NCBI GenBank assembly: GCA_963839515.1 | Contig: CAWIVN010000023.1 | Coordinates: 744,001-808,000, forward strand | Reading direction: 5' to 3' | DNA length: 64,000 nucleotides | Source of the DNA: Fredericiella sp963839515 | Lineage (GTDB): Bacteria; Chloroflexota; Anaerolineae; Caldilineales; Caldilineaceae | Part shown: one piece after another, positions 1-7,566 of the stretch | Layout of the letters: each line of letters begins with the position of its first letter | Numbering within the stretch: position 1 is the stretch's first letter | Notes under the pieces: model-generated | What the model was told of the DNA's origin: nothing | What the model saw: only the letters and a program-made list of their open reading frames with translations | Database searches by the model: none | Program-made: the position numbers and the translations under genes

Positions 1-1
1 T

Positions 2-151
2 ATTCGTGCCGAACAACTGCTGGCCGCCGCCGGCTGGGAAGTCAAGACCGCCGTCGTCATGGCGCTGACCGGCGTCTCCGCGGCCACGGCCCGGCAACGC
101 CTGGGCGCCGCACGCGGCCATGTGCGGCGTGCCCTCCAAACCGACCAATAA
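2..151 (+). CDS. murQ: N-acetylmuramic acid 6-phosphate etherase, C-terminal end (partial)
   Basis: Only the last 49 codons are present; the gene enters from the left edge in frame 2 and stops with TAA at 149-151. The visible end reads AEQLLAAAGWEVKTAVVMAL and then LTGVSAATARQRLGAARGH, finishing VRRALQTDQ. This matches the C-terminal helical region of MurQ, where a cell-wall-recycling etherase carries the pattern A..L.G.....A...L..A.G.VR.AL. MurQ cleaves the lactyl ether of MurNAc-6-phosphate in the cytoplasm. The next gene, a sugar isomerase-like TIM barrel, starts 37 bases downstream on the same strand, so the two may be co-transcribed. The assignment rests on this short tail only; the SIS domain lies outside the window. 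Confidence 0.7.
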   Translation: MRAEQLLAAAGWEVKTAVVMALTGVSAATARQRLGAARGHVRRALQTDQ

Positions 152-188
152 ATCCTTTAGTATAGATTCCAAAAGAAAGGCTTGTGTA

Positions 189-992
189 ATGAATACGCTA
201 TCGTTTATGACGGCCAATTATGTGGCGCGCCAGATTGGCTACAACATGACGAAGGGCTGGATGGAGGGTGACGACGCTACCAACGCCTACTTTGCTCCCA
301 TCGACACCTATGCTGAGCGCTTTGGCGCCTTGTTGGCCGAGATCAAGTCGCTGGGCTTTGACGCCATCGACCTGTGGCTTGGTCATCTCAACTGGCGTTG
401 GGCCACCGACGAGCACATCGCCATCGCCAAGCGTTCACTCGCCGAGGCCAACCTGAGCGTCTCCAGCCTTGCCGGCTGGTTTGGCGGCACACCTGAGGAA
501 TTCACCGCCGCCTGCCGGCTCAGCCAGGCCATGGGTGTCTCCATCCTGGGCGGCAGCACCGGCCTGCTCGATGGACAGCACGCTACCCTGGCGGCCATTG
601 CTCGTCAGCACGGCGTGCGACTGGGCTATGAAAATCATCCTGAACGCAACACAGCAGAGATGTACGCCAAGATTGGCCAGGGCAACGAGGACGTGATCGG
701 CTTTTGCGTAGACACGGGCTGGTTTGGCACACACAACTATGACGCGGTCACTGCATTGCGCGAAGTCGCGCCGCGCTTGTTCCACGTTCATCTCAAGGAC
801 GTGCTCGCGCCCGGCTCACACGACACCTGCCGCTACGGCCGTGGCTGCGTCCCCATTGAAGACTGCGTGCACACCCTGGTCGACCTGGGCTACAACGGCG
901 GTATCAGCATCGAGCACGAACCCGATGACTACAGCCCCAACGAAGACGTCGTCGCCAACCTCGCCATGGTCAAATCCTGGCTCGGACAGTAG
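189..992 (+). CDS. Sugar phosphate isomerase/epimerase, AP endonuclease 2-like TIM barrel
   Basis: This 267-residue protein has the features of the xylose isomerase-like TIM-barrel family. LGFDAIDLWLGHLNW marks an early beta-alpha unit. LGYENHPE holds the metal-ligand Glu, CVDTGWFGTHNYD the Asp and His of the metal site, LFHVHLKD a further His, and ISIEHEPDD the C-terminal Glu. Members isomerise or epimerise sugars and cyclitols in the cytoplasm with a divalent metal; the substrate cannot be read from sequence. I chose the ATG at 189, which has AAAGAAAGG a few bases upstream, over an in-frame ATG at 120 that overlaps the end of murQ. The position just after murQ suggests an amino-sugar or sugar-catabolism role, but that is inference. 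Confidence 0.8.
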   Translation: MNTLSFMTANYVARQIGYNMTKGWMEGDDATNAYFAPIDTYAERFGALLAEIKSLGFDAIDLWLGHLNWRWATDEHIAIAKRSLAEANLSVSSLAGWFGGTPEEFTAACRLSQAMGVSILGGSTGLLDGQHATLAAIARQHGVRLGYENHPERNTAEMYAKIGQGNEDVIGFCVDTGWFGTHNYDAVTALREVAPRLFHVHLKDVLAPGSHDTCRYGRGCVPIEDCVHTLVDLGYNGGISIEHEPDDYSPNEDVVANLAMVKSWLGQ

Positions 993-1035
993 AGCGCCTC
1001 GGATCACCCTTCGTGCTCTTCATGGATCCAACAAG

Positions 1036-1080
1036 CGACAAACAGCCGGGCGGACGCCAATGTCCCCCGGCTGTTTGTCG
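1036..1080 (+). terminator. Hairpin downstream of the isomerase gene
   Basis: The 15-base arms at 1036-1050 and 1066-1080 (CGACAAACAGCCGGG and its exact complement) flank a 15-base loop. The structure lies 43 bases after the isomerase stop in a convergent intergenic gap. No clear T-run follows, so it may act as an mRNA 3' end stabiliser or a factor-assisted terminator rather than a classic intrinsic one. Confidence 0.55.
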
Positions 1081-1090
1081 TTATGGAAAC

Positions 1091-1118
1091 GTTGTCTCGC
1101 CGCATGCGGCGAGACAAC
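1091..1118 (-). terminator. 28-base perfect palindrome downstream of the YeaQ-like gene
   Basis: The 28 bases at 1091-1118, with half-site GTTGTCTCGCCGCA, read the same on both strands. The palindrome lies five bases after the stop of the minus-strand gene and is followed on that strand by GTTTCC. Its position at the 3' end suggests a terminator or 3' stabiliser for that gene. Confidence 0.5.
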
Positions 1119-1123
1119 CCAGG

Positions 1124-1408
1124 CTAATACGCGCGCACGCTGCGCCGGCCAAACAGGCCTGCTAGCAGCGCAAACAACGCCGACCCTATGATCGCCCAGA
1201 CCACAGGGAACGGCTGACCGTCAATGTTGATGACGAACAGTTCGGGCAAGCCCAACAGCCCTGCCAACCACCAACCCAACAGCGCACCGATCAAGCCAAC
1301 TACGATCGAGATCAAAAACCCACCCAATGAGTAGCCTGCGATCGCCTGCCCCAATGCACCGGCAATCGCAGCAATAAGCAACAGAACAATAAAGCCGAGT
1401 AGTGACAT
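1124..1408 (-). CDS. GlsB/YeaQ/YmgE-family small membrane protein
   Basis: This 94-residue protein is almost entirely hydrophobic and Gly/Ala-rich, with three predicted membrane segments: a first around SLLGFIVLLLIAAIAGALG, a second around ISIVVGLIGALLGWWLAG, and a third around VVWAIIGSALFALLAGLFG. This is the size and layout of the YeaQ/YmgE (transglycosylase-associated) family, small inner-membrane proteins linked to stress responses in several bacteria but without a defined biochemical activity. The start is ATG at 1408 with GGAGGG five bases upstream; a GTG one codon earlier is less well placed. It stands alone, convergent with the isomerase gene and followed by a palindrome. Confidence 0.8.
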   Translation of the reverse strand: MSLLGFIVLLLIAAIAGALGQAIAGYSLGGFLISIVVGLIGALLGWWLAGLLGLPELFVINIDGQPFPVVWAIIGSALFALLAGLFGRRSVRAY

Positions 1409-1594
1409 CACATCCCTCCTGCGTGTTCCCGCATCCTCTATGGCGCACAGGCTACATCACAGCAAACGCCGCCGCCATGAACGTGGATACAAGCCAGAGT
1501 AACAATGTGTCCCCCCTCTGTACCAGGTGCGATGGTCTATGTCCCTGTCCTGTCCTATGCTGGCGCGACAAGCAAGTGAGAGAGGAACCAGAGG

Positions 1595-2221
1595 ATGGCC
1601 CAAGCCCAATCCGACAACCACAACGGCATGCGCCCGGCCACGCCCAGCGCTGACGTCGCCCTGCTGCTGATCGACGTTATCAACGACCTGGCCTTTGACG
1701 GCGGCGAAGACCTGCTGGTGCAAGCTCGCCCCATGGCACAGGCCATTGCCGCGCTCAAGCAGCGCGCCCAGGCGGCTAACATTCCGATCATCTATGTCAA
1801 CGATAACTTCGGCCACTGGCGCTCCGACTTTCAAACTGTCGTCGAGTACTGCATGCGTCCCGGCGTGCCCGGCCGTGAGACCACCGCCCTGCTGCGGCCG
1901 GACAAGAACGATTACTTTGTCATCAAGCCACGCCACTCGGCTTTTTATCAGACCAGCCTGGACTTGCTGCTCAAGTATCTCAAGGTGCATAAGCTGATCC
2001 TGACCGGCATGGCCGCTGACATGTGCGTGCTCTTCACGGCCAACGACGCCTACCTGCGCGAGTTTGAAGTCATCGTTCCGGCCGACTGCTGCGCTGCCGA
2101 AAGCGAAATCTATCGCCGACAGTCCCTCGATTTGATCGAGCGGGTCCTCAAGGCCTACATTTCGCCCAGTACTGAGTTGGATCTCGCGCCGATCGCGGCA
2201 GGCCAGAAGGCTCGGCAGTGA
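1595..2221 (+). CDS. Isochorismatase-like cysteine hydrolase
   Basis: This 208-residue protein carries the complete Asp-Lys-Cys triad of the isochorismatase-like hydrolase superfamily: D27 in ALLLIDVIND, K111 in FVIKPRHSAF and C144 in GMAADMCVLFTANDAYLR. The family includes nicotinamidases, N-carbamoylsarcosine amidases, ureidoacrylate amidohydrolases and isochorismatases. The residues that would distinguish these are not obvious here, so the substrate stays open. The start is ATG with AGAGGA just upstream. It appears monocistronic; a degraded FG-GAP gene fragment lies immediately downstream on the opposite strand. Confidence 0.82.
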   Translation: MAQAQSDNHNGMRPATPSADVALLLIDVINDLAFDGGEDLLVQARPMAQAIAALKQRAQAANIPIIYVNDNFGHWRSDFQTVVEYCMRPGVPGRETTALLRPDKNDYFVIKPRHSAFYQTSLDLLLKYLKVHKLILTGMAADMCVLFTANDAYLREFEVIVPADCCAAESEIYRRQSLDLIERVLKAYISPSTELDLAPIAAGQKARQ

Positions 2222-2235
2222 AGTAGCAGGCATCA

Positions 2236-2400
2236 TTACCGGTTCACCAACCCAAACCAGTCGCCCGCCTCGCCGACGCTGTCTGGGGTCCATACCTGGC
2301 TGTCGGTGGCGGCCAAACCTGCGGCCGAGCCGTAGATCACGGTGACTGTCCCGTCATTGGCGTTGTTGACGCCGCCGGCACTGACGTCTTCATAATCTCC
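2236..2400 (-). pseudogene. Remnant of an FG-GAP (integrin-alpha-like) repeat protein
   Basis: On the minus strand, bases 2400-2236 encode about 54 residues that run GDYEDVSAGGVNNANDGTV, then TVIYGSAAGLAATDSQVWT and QDS-like PDSVGEAGDWFG, ending in a stop. GD-YxDV-xG, a Gly-rich turn, VxVxYGSAxGL and a closing DxFG are the marks of one FG-GAP beta-propeller blade in secreted integrin-like proteins. The upstream bases in the same frame show no such pattern and there is no start codon with a ribosome site. The blade is also shorter than usual between GDY and TVTVIYG. I read it as the eroded end of a lost gene. Confidence 0.6.
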
Positions 2401-2514
2401 TGGTTTGCCCTGTTGTGTTTGCTTCGATGCAGCGGAGATTATCCCTGTTTTTCGGTGTCCGCGCTGTGTCGTAGCGCACAGCAAGGTTGTAGACCCTTGT
2501 GTAGCGGATGTACA

Positions 2515-3381
2515 ATGGACCGTATGAACTTTCTTGACGTCATCAACCGCAATCCTCCCCAGCCCTGGATCGACGGCGAGAAGATCCCCTGGAATGAGCC
2601 CGATTTCTCGCAGCGCATGTTGGCCGAGCACCTTAGCCAGGCGCACAACGCCGCCAGCCGCCGCTTCACCATCATCGATCAGCACGTGGCGTGGATTCAC
2701 CAGCATGTCCTGGACGGCAGGCCGAGCCGCATCCTCGACCTTGGCTGCGGCCCGGGCCTATACCTCTCACGCCTGACAACGTTGGGCCACCACGGTACAG
2801 GTATCGACTTCTCACCTGCCTCCATCGCCTACGCACGCGCCGCAGCCGAAGCTGCTGGCCTGCCGATTGACTACCGGTTGGAAGACCTGCGCACGGCTGA
2901 GTTTGCCCAGCCAGCTGAGCCTGCTTACGACCTGGCCATGTTCTTATTTGGCGAGTTCAACACCTTTCGGCCGGTCGCAGCGAGGGCACTGTTATGCAAG
3001 GCATATAGCGCTCTGCGTCCTGGTGGTCGCATGCTTTTGGAGCCATCCACCTTTGCCGCCGTGCAAGGCTTGGGTACGCCCGGCCGAAGCTGGTATGCTG
3101 CAAAATCAGGACTGTGGTCTGACCGCCCCCACCTCGTCCTGCAGGACAACGCCTGGGATGGCGAGCAGCGGGCGGCCGTGGAGCGCTACACGATCGTCGA
3201 TGGCGCCACCGGCTCGCTTGTCCAGCACGCAATGACCACCCGGGCCTATGACGATAGCGAACTCGTCGGGCTGCTGGGCGATGTTGGCTTTTTGAATGCC
3301 ATTATCTACTCCTCGCTGCTTGGCAGGGCCGACGACGACCACGTGGGGTTTTATGCCGTGCTTGCCCAGAAACCGGGTTGA
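2515..3381 (+). CDS. Class I SAM-dependent methyltransferase
   Basis: This 288-residue protein has the Rossmann methyltransferase core. Motif I is RILDLGCGPGLYLSRL, followed by the acidic end of strand 2 in GTGIDFSPASIAYA. Motif II is around YRLEDLRTAEF, and motif III follows a strand-4 region YDLAMFLFGEFNTF. It should transfer a methyl group from S-adenosylmethionine to an unknown acceptor in the cytoplasm. No strong ribosome site precedes the ATG at 2515 or the one at 2524. A TTGTAG/TACAAT promoter-like pair (2487-2492 and 2511-2516, 18-base spacing) would start transcription near 2523, so a leaderless start at 2524 is possible. The stop codon overlaps the start of the phosphatase gene, which indicates translational coupling. 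Confidence 0.78.
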   Translation: MDRMNFLDVINRNPPQPWIDGEKIPWNEPDFSQRMLAEHLSQAHNAASRRFTIIDQHVAWIHQHVLDGRPSRILDLGCGPGLYLSRLTTLGHHGTGIDFSPASIAYARAAAEAAGLPIDYRLEDLRTAEFAQPAEPAYDLAMFLFGEFNTFRPVAARALLCKAYSALRPGGRMLLEPSTFAAVQGLGTPGRSWYAAKSGLWSDRPHLVLQDNAWDGEQRAAVERYTIVDGATGSLVQHAMTTRAYDDSELVGLLGDVGFLNAIIYSSLLGRADDDHVGFYAVLAQKPG

Positions 3382-3833
3382 TGCCGTTCATGCCGCTAGA
3401 CATCTCTCGCATCATCGACACACTCTATATTGCAGCCCATCCCACACCGGCCGACGCCGAGTACCTGCGGCAGCTGCCGACGCACCTGATGCTCTCGATT
3501 CGCATGCGTCCGCCACAGCCCTCGGTGCGGGCCGCCGCCGAACAATGGCTTCATTTGCCTTGTATGGACACACCCCTGACGCCGCTGCCGATGCTGCTGT
3601 TGTGGACAGGGGTAGAGGCGGCGCTGCCGGTGATAAACGAGGGCAAGAACGTAGTCGTGCATTGTGCCTACGGCCGGCACCGCAGCGTTGCTCTCGCCTG
3701 TTGCATATTAGTTGCCCAAGGGCGTTCCGCTGGGGATGCGATGGCTCTCGTCAAGCGGCAGCGCCCCGTCGCCGATCCCTACATCGGTTACATCCGGGCC
3801 CGTATTGAGCGTTTTGAAGCTAGGTGGACATAG
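3381..3833 (+). CDS. Dual-specificity/tyrosine protein phosphatase
   Basis: The 150-residue product has the cysteine-phosphatase P-loop HCAYGRHRS at residues 94-102, with nucleophile C95 and phosphate-binding R101. D63 in CMDTPLTP is a likely general acid. The length and the early DTLYIAAHP segment fit a compact dual-specificity phosphatase domain with no extra domains. Its substrate could be phosphotyrosine, phosphoserine/threonine or a non-protein phosphoester. The start ATG shares one base with the TGA of the upstream methyltransferase gene (TGATG), so both are likely made from one mRNA and act in a common process that the sequence does not reveal. Confidence 0.82.
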   Translation: MPFMPLDISRIIDTLYIAAHPTPADAEYLRQLPTHLMLSIRMRPPQPSVRAAAEQWLHLPCMDTPLTPLPMLLLWTGVEAALPVINEGKNVVVHCAYGRHRSVALACCILVAQGRSAGDAMALVKRQRPVADPYIGYIRARIERFEARWT

Positions 3834-3848
3834 AAAGAGGAGTAAGCC

Positions 3849-4337
3849 ATGAGTGAGCTAATCGTTCTGGCATTCAATTCTGAAGGCGGGGCGCAGGAAG
3901 CCCTGGCCGAGCTGGGCCACCTGCAGAAGCAGGAGTTGATCAAACTCGCCGACGCCGCAACTGTCGTGCGCAAGTCAGACGGCAAGGTCAAGGTCAAGCA
4001 AGCCGTCGGCCTTGTCGGCGCCGGCGCTTTGGGTGGCGCGTTCTGGGGCATGCTGATCGGCCTGATTTTTCTGGTACCTTGGCTGGGACTGGCGATAGGG
4101 GCTATTTCGGGAGCCATTGCCGGGCGCTTTAGCGATATCGGCATCGACGACAAGTTTATCAAGGAAGTCGGCACCACGATCGAGCCGGGTCACTCGGCGC
4201 TGTTTATGCTGGTGGAGCGCATGACCGAGGACCGCGTGCTGCCCGAGCTGCAGAAGTTTCATCCCACCGTGCTGCGGACGAACCTGTCGGTCGAAGACGA
4301 AGAGAAACTCAAGGCTGCCTTCGGCGCATCAGAGTAG
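3849..4337 (+). CDS. DUF1269 family membrane protein
   Basis: The 162-residue protein starts with a ferredoxin-like soluble region, LIVLAFNSEGGAQEALAEL, followed by KVKVKQAVGLVGAGALGG. A glycine-zipper double membrane hairpin around AFWGMLIGLIFLVPWLG and AIGAISGAIAGRFSD comes next, then a charged tail. This order is typical of DUF1269 proteins, whose function is unknown. A good ribosome site (AGAGGAGT) precedes the ATG. It follows the phosphatase gene by 15 bases and precedes the DUF2254 gene by 9, so the four genes from 2515 to 5645 may form one operon. Confidence 0.82.
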   Translation: MSELIVLAFNSEGGAQEALAELGHLQKQELIKLADAATVVRKSDGKVKVKQAVGLVGAGALGGAFWGMLIGLIFLVPWLGLAIGAISGAIAGRFSDIGIDDKFIKEVGTTIEPGHSALFMLVERMTEDRVLPELQKFHPTVLRTNLSVEDEEKLKAAFGASE

Positions 4338-4346
4338 CGTTACAAA

Positions 4347-5645
4347 GTGACTGTATTCGCCCCTCGGCGCAGGCTGCTGCCACGTCCAGTTCATTACTGG
4401 CTCGTGCCGTTTGCATATGTGGTGGTAGCCTTAATACTTGGCTATATTTTGCCGCGGATCGACCGGCACTTTATTCCGGGCAGCTGGCAAACGGTCAGCA
4501 TCAACAGCGAGACTGCCATTCTTTCGTCGATCGCATCGGGCATGATGGCACTGACGGGTATCGTCTTTGCGATGGTGCTGGTGAGTGTTCAGGTCGCCGG
4601 CAGCGCCTATTCGCCGCGTCTCGTGCAATGGCTCGTACACGATAGGATTCTGCGTCACGCACTAGGTGCCTTTACCGGCACTTTTATCTTTGCGCTTATG
4701 GCACTGTCGGCGGTGGATGTAAGCAACTCGGGCCGTGTGCCTTATCTCACGACGCTCGTTGCCTTTGTATGGCTGCTCGCCAGTATTCTGCTGCTGATCG
4801 CTCTTATCGAGCGCGTCGGCCAACTCTACATCTCCAACGTGCTAAATTCAGTGGGCGACCGCGGCCGTGAAGTGATCGCAGCTATGTATGCGTCGAGCGA
4901 ACGCATGGTCGCGGCCAAAGACCCAAGCGACCTGGCCGACATGTCGTCCGCCGCGCAGGAGATCTTCTACCATGGGCCACCCCGGGTAATCGTCGCGCTC
5001 GACACGCCGTACCTCGTTCGGCACGCCCACAAAGCCGGCGGCCTGATCCAACTGGAATACGCCGTCGGTGACCTGGTGGCCGACGGCCTGCCCATTGCTC
5101 GCGTTTACGGCACCGACAAGAAACTCGACCCGCGTACTCTGTTCAAGGGAGTGATACTCGGCCGGGAGCGCACTGCCCTGCAGGACCCAAAGTACCCGAT
5201 CCGGCTTCTGGTTGATATCGCGATTCGTGCCCTATCACCCGCCGTCAACGACCCCACAACTGCCGTCCAGGCGCTCAACCAGATCGATGACCTGCTGCGC
5301 CGCCTGGGTCTTTGCCGGCTTGACGTCGGCCGAATCGCCGATCCTTCCGGCGCGCTGCGTTTGCTCTATCCTACCCCTACCTGGGAGGATTTTCTGGACC
5401 TGTCACTGCTGGAGATTATGTACTATGGAGCCAACTCCGTGCAGGTTATGCGCCGGCTTGGTGCTCTGCTCGACGACCTGGAGTTGACCGTCACTCCCTC
5501 GCATAAGGATGAGGTGACGAAATATCAGCAGCGGCTGCATCGCCAGATCGAGCAGTCTTTCCGCCGCACCGATGTGCGCGAAGAGGCCGAGGAATTTGAT
5601 CGGCAAGGCCTGGGCCTCACACGCCGTGAGGATGTGGCGGCGTGA
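4347..5645 (+). CDS. DUF2254 family membrane protein
   Basis: This 432-residue protein matches the DUF2254 layout. Four membrane segments fill the first 150 residues: one near VPFAYVVVALILGYILP, a second near ASGMMALTGIVFAMVLVSV, a third near ALGAFTGTFIFALMALSAV and a fourth near LVAFVWLLASILLLIALIE. A long cytoplasmic part follows, containing the conserved stretch DIAIRALSPAVNDPTTAVQ. The family is widespread and uncharacterised. Translation most likely begins at GTG 4347, close behind the DUF1269 gene, although no strong ribosome site is visible. A 40-base palindrome follows the stop. Confidence 0.8.
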   Translation: MTVFAPRRRLLPRPVHYWLVPFAYVVVALILGYILPRIDRHFIPGSWQTVSINSETAILSSIASGMMALTGIVFAMVLVSVQVAGSAYSPRLVQWLVHDRILRHALGAFTGTFIFALMALSAVDVSNSGRVPYLTTLVAFVWLLASILLLIALIERVGQLYISNVLNSVGDRGREVIAAMYASSERMVAAKDPSDLADMSSAAQEIFYHGPPRVIVALDTPYLVRHAHKAGGLIQLEYAVGDLVADGLPIARVYGTDKKLDPRTLFKGVILGRERTALQDPKYPIRLLVDIAIRALSPAVNDPTTAVQALNQIDDLLRRLGLCRLDVGRIADPSGALRLLYPTPTWEDFLDLSLLEIMYYGANSVQVMRRLGALLDDLELTVTPSHKDEVTKYQQRLHRQIEQSFRRTDVREEAEEFDRQGLGLTRREDVAA

Positions 5646-5656
5646 CAAAAAAACGT

Positions 5657-5696
5657 TCCCCGGACGAGCGGACGCATGCGTCCGCTCGTCCGGGGA
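5657..5696. repeat. Intergenic palindrome a (TGTCCCCGG-type, nested)
   Basis: This is a 40-base perfect palindrome with outer arms TCCCCGGACGAGCGG and centre GACGCATGCGTC. It sits between the convergent DUF2254 and hflX genes, 11 bases from each stop, and is preceded by a run of seven A on the plus strand, which gives TTTTTTT after the hairpin on the minus strand. It can therefore serve as an intrinsic terminator for hflX. The outer arms match other palindromes in this window. Confidence 0.85.
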
Positions 5697-5706
5697 CAAT
5701 GTCCTG

Positions 5707-7152
5707 TTACTTGACTTCTTCTTGGACCCAGTAAGGCGCGAAGCGGCCTGCCAGTTCGACCGGCAGCCTGCCTCGCAGGTGCGTGCCGTGCTCTGTGTGC
5801 TCCTCGTGCTCGACCACGCCGTGCTCGTGCATCAGCGACACCAGTTCGCCGCGCTGATAGGGGATCAGCACGTCGACGGCGGCCATGTGGTGCTTAAGCA
5901 CGCGATCGACCGTCGCCAGCAGCTCGTCGATCCCCCGTCCGGTCAGCGCACTGATTGCCACCGACTGCGGGTGCTCAGCCTGCACGGCTGCCAGATGCTG
6001 CGCCTGCGCCGGGTCGTTCAAGTCCAAGCGGTCGAGCTTATTTAGCGCCACCACCACCAGCTTGTCGCCGGCTCCCAACTCGTCCAGCACTTCCTCGACC
6101 GCGGCGACCTGCTCCTCCATGTTGGGATGTGACAAGTCCACGACGTGCAGCAGCATGTCGGCCTCGGTCACCTCTTCCAATGTCGAGCGAAAGGCCGCCA
6201 CGAGCTGCGTCGGCAGCTTCTGGATGAAGCCGACCGTGTCCGAGAACAGCGCCATGCGGTCGCTGGGCAGTTCGACGCGACGCGTCGTCGGGTCCAACGT
6301 GGCGAACAGCTTGTCCTCGGCCAGCACGTCGGCGCGAGAGATGGCGTTGAGCAGCGTGCTCTTGCCGGCATTGGTATAGCCAACGACGGCGATCACCGGT
6401 GCGGCCAGCTCGCGGCGTTGTGCCCGGTACTGGTCGCGGTGCTTGACGATGTCCTCCAGCTGGCGCTTGAGGAAGGCGATGCGCCGCCCGATCTCGCGGC
6501 GGTCCGCTTCCAACTGCGTTTCGCCAGGGCCGCGGACGCCGACACCGCCCGATGCGCCGCCCGCACGACCACCGGCCTGGCGCGCAAGATGCGTCCAGGC
6601 GCGTGTCAGACGTGGCAGGCGGTACTCGTACTGCGCAAGTTCCACCTGCACTGCGCCTTCACGTGTGCGGGCGTGGCTGGCAAAGATGTCGAGGATCAGC
6701 GCTGTGCGGTCGATCACCTTGACTTCGTCGCCCAGCACCTTTTCCAGCTCGCGCTGCTGGCGGGGTGAGAGTTCGTCGTCAAAGATGACCACGTTTGCTT
6801 GGAGCTCGGTGACCAGCAGCTTGAGCTCTTCCAACTTGCCCGAGCCGATCAGTGTTGCCGGGTTGGGCGAAGCGAGCCGCTGCGTCATGCGCCCGGCCAC
6901 CTGCAGGTCCGCCGTCTTGGCCAGCAGCGCCAGCTCGTCCAGCGAATCCTCCAGCGTCAGCAGTGAAGGCATGCTGTCGATATCGACGCCTACCAGCACG
7001 GCGATCTCGGCGGGTGGGGCGGTCGAAACCAGCCCATGCGTGTCGCGTACGACTGTGCGCCGGCTGCGGCCGTCATCATCGGCGCTACCATTCGCATTGC
7101 CGGCAGGCGAATTGTTGTTGATCTTGGAATCGAAAGATTGTGGATTACTCAT
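5707..7152 (-). CDS. hflX: GTPase HflX
   Basis: The 481-residue protein has the HflX N-terminal domain (GSGKLEELKLLV, IFDDELSPRQQRELE), the glycine-rich linker GGRAGGASGGVGVRGPGETQ, and then the GTPase domain with G1 GYTNAGKST at about 258-266, G3 DTVGF and G4 NKLD. HflX splits stalled or heat-damaged 70S ribosomes and can mediate antibiotic tolerance. The start at ATG 7152 gives the usual N-terminus. The reading frame stays open further upstream to 7359 but that part does not resemble HflX and has no ribosome site. A strong promoter lies about 280 bases upstream, leaving a long leader. A palindrome with a T-run follows the stop. Confidence 0.95.
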   Translation of the reverse strand: MSNPQSFDSKINNNSPAGNANGSADDDGRSRRTVVRDTHGLVSTAPPAEIAVLVGVDIDSMPSLLTLEDSLDELALLAKTADLQVAGRMTQRLASPNPATLIGSGKLEELKLLVTELQANVVIFDDELSPRQQRELEKVLGDEVKVIDRTALILDIFASHARTREGAVQVELAQYEYRLPRLTRAWTHLARQAGGRAGGASGGVGVRGPGETQLEADRREIGRRIAFLKRQLEDIVKHRDQYRAQRRELAAPVIAVVGYTNAGKSTLLNAISRADVLAEDKLFATLDPTTRRVELPSDRMALFSDTVGFIQKLPTQLVAAFRSTLEEVTEADMLLHVVDLSHPNMEEQVAAVEEVLDELGAGDKLVVVALNKLDRLDLNDPAQAQHLAAVQAEHPQSVAISALTGRGIDELLATVDRVLKHHMAAVDVLIPYQRGELVSLMHEHGVVEHEEHTEHGTHLRGRLPVELAGRFAPYWVQEEVK

Positions 7153-7372
7153 AGTGACTCGTGTAACTGAGAAAAAGTGTCTTGACAAGCGGCCGTCCAA
7201 CGACGAATCTGTTGATCGACAGCCTGCCGCTGAAGCGGCAGCGTCGACTACACCGGCAGCGTTGGACGATTGCGCGCGTACTGCCAGGCGAATCCGGTCA
7301 TCGCGGCACCAGCCTATGCAGGCGGTGTGCTTAACCGGCGTAGTGCAGATCGTACGCAATCGAAGGGGGGTC

Positions 7373-7399
7373 TCAGTTCCACATTCTAGTAGTCACCAT
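7373..7399 (-). CDS. Possible 8-codon upstream ORF in the hflX leader
   Basis: Within the hflX leader, ATG at 7399 opens the tiny frame MVTTRMWN and stops at 7373. AAGGA lies only two or three bases before the ATG, an unusually short spacing. Small upstream frames occur in attenuated antibiotic-response genes, including some hflX homologues, but no clear intrinsic terminator was found between this frame and hflX. Treat it as a candidate only. Confidence 0.25.
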   Translation of the reverse strand: MVTTRMWN

Positions 7400-7430
7400 G
7401 TTCCTTGGACGAAATTACAAGCGAACTGAA

Positions 7431-7460
7431 ATTATAGCACGTATTGTTGCAAAAGTCCAA
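7431..7460 (-). promoter_or_regulatory. Promoter of hflX
   Basis: On the minus strand, TTGGAC (7455-7460) and TATAAT (7431-7436) are separated by 18 bases. The -10 box is preceded by TGC, giving an extended TGnTATAAT. Transcription would start near 7424, leaving a leader of about 270 bases before hflX. The rest of the 7153-7430 leader holds several GC-rich inverted segments, for example GCTGCCGCTTCAGCGGCAG, but no recognised riboswitch. Confidence 0.7.
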
Positions 7461-7476
7461 TTTTGCAGTTTCTGTT

Positions 7477-7564
7477 TGGAGCGCAGGCGTCCGCCGACGC
7501 TTGCGTCGGAGCCTGCTGCGGTCTCTGCTGCAAGGCAAGGGCAGGCGAGGACGCCTGCGCTCCA
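7477..7564. repeat. Inverted repeat with nested hairpin 3' of the acetyltransferase gene
   Basis: The outer arms TGGAGCGCAGGCGTCC (7477-7492) and their complement (7549-7564) enclose about 56 bases, which include the inner hairpin CCGACGCTTGCGTCGG (7494-7509). The inner core ACGCTTGCGT is shared with the palindrome at 12819-12882. It lies two bases past the stop of the minus-strand acetyltransferase gene. Confidence 0.75.
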
Positions 7565-7566
7565 GA

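Noticed and set aside
2401..2706. Upstream part of the minus-strand frame that ends in the FG-GAP relic
   Set aside because: This part overlaps the methyltransferase start region and shows no FG-GAP pattern, so only 2236-2400 is reported.
7153..7359. 69-residue N-terminal extension of HflX
   Set aside because: The frame is open but there is no ribosome site at 7359, the composition is unlike HflX, and the ATG at 7152 gives the normal N-terminus.
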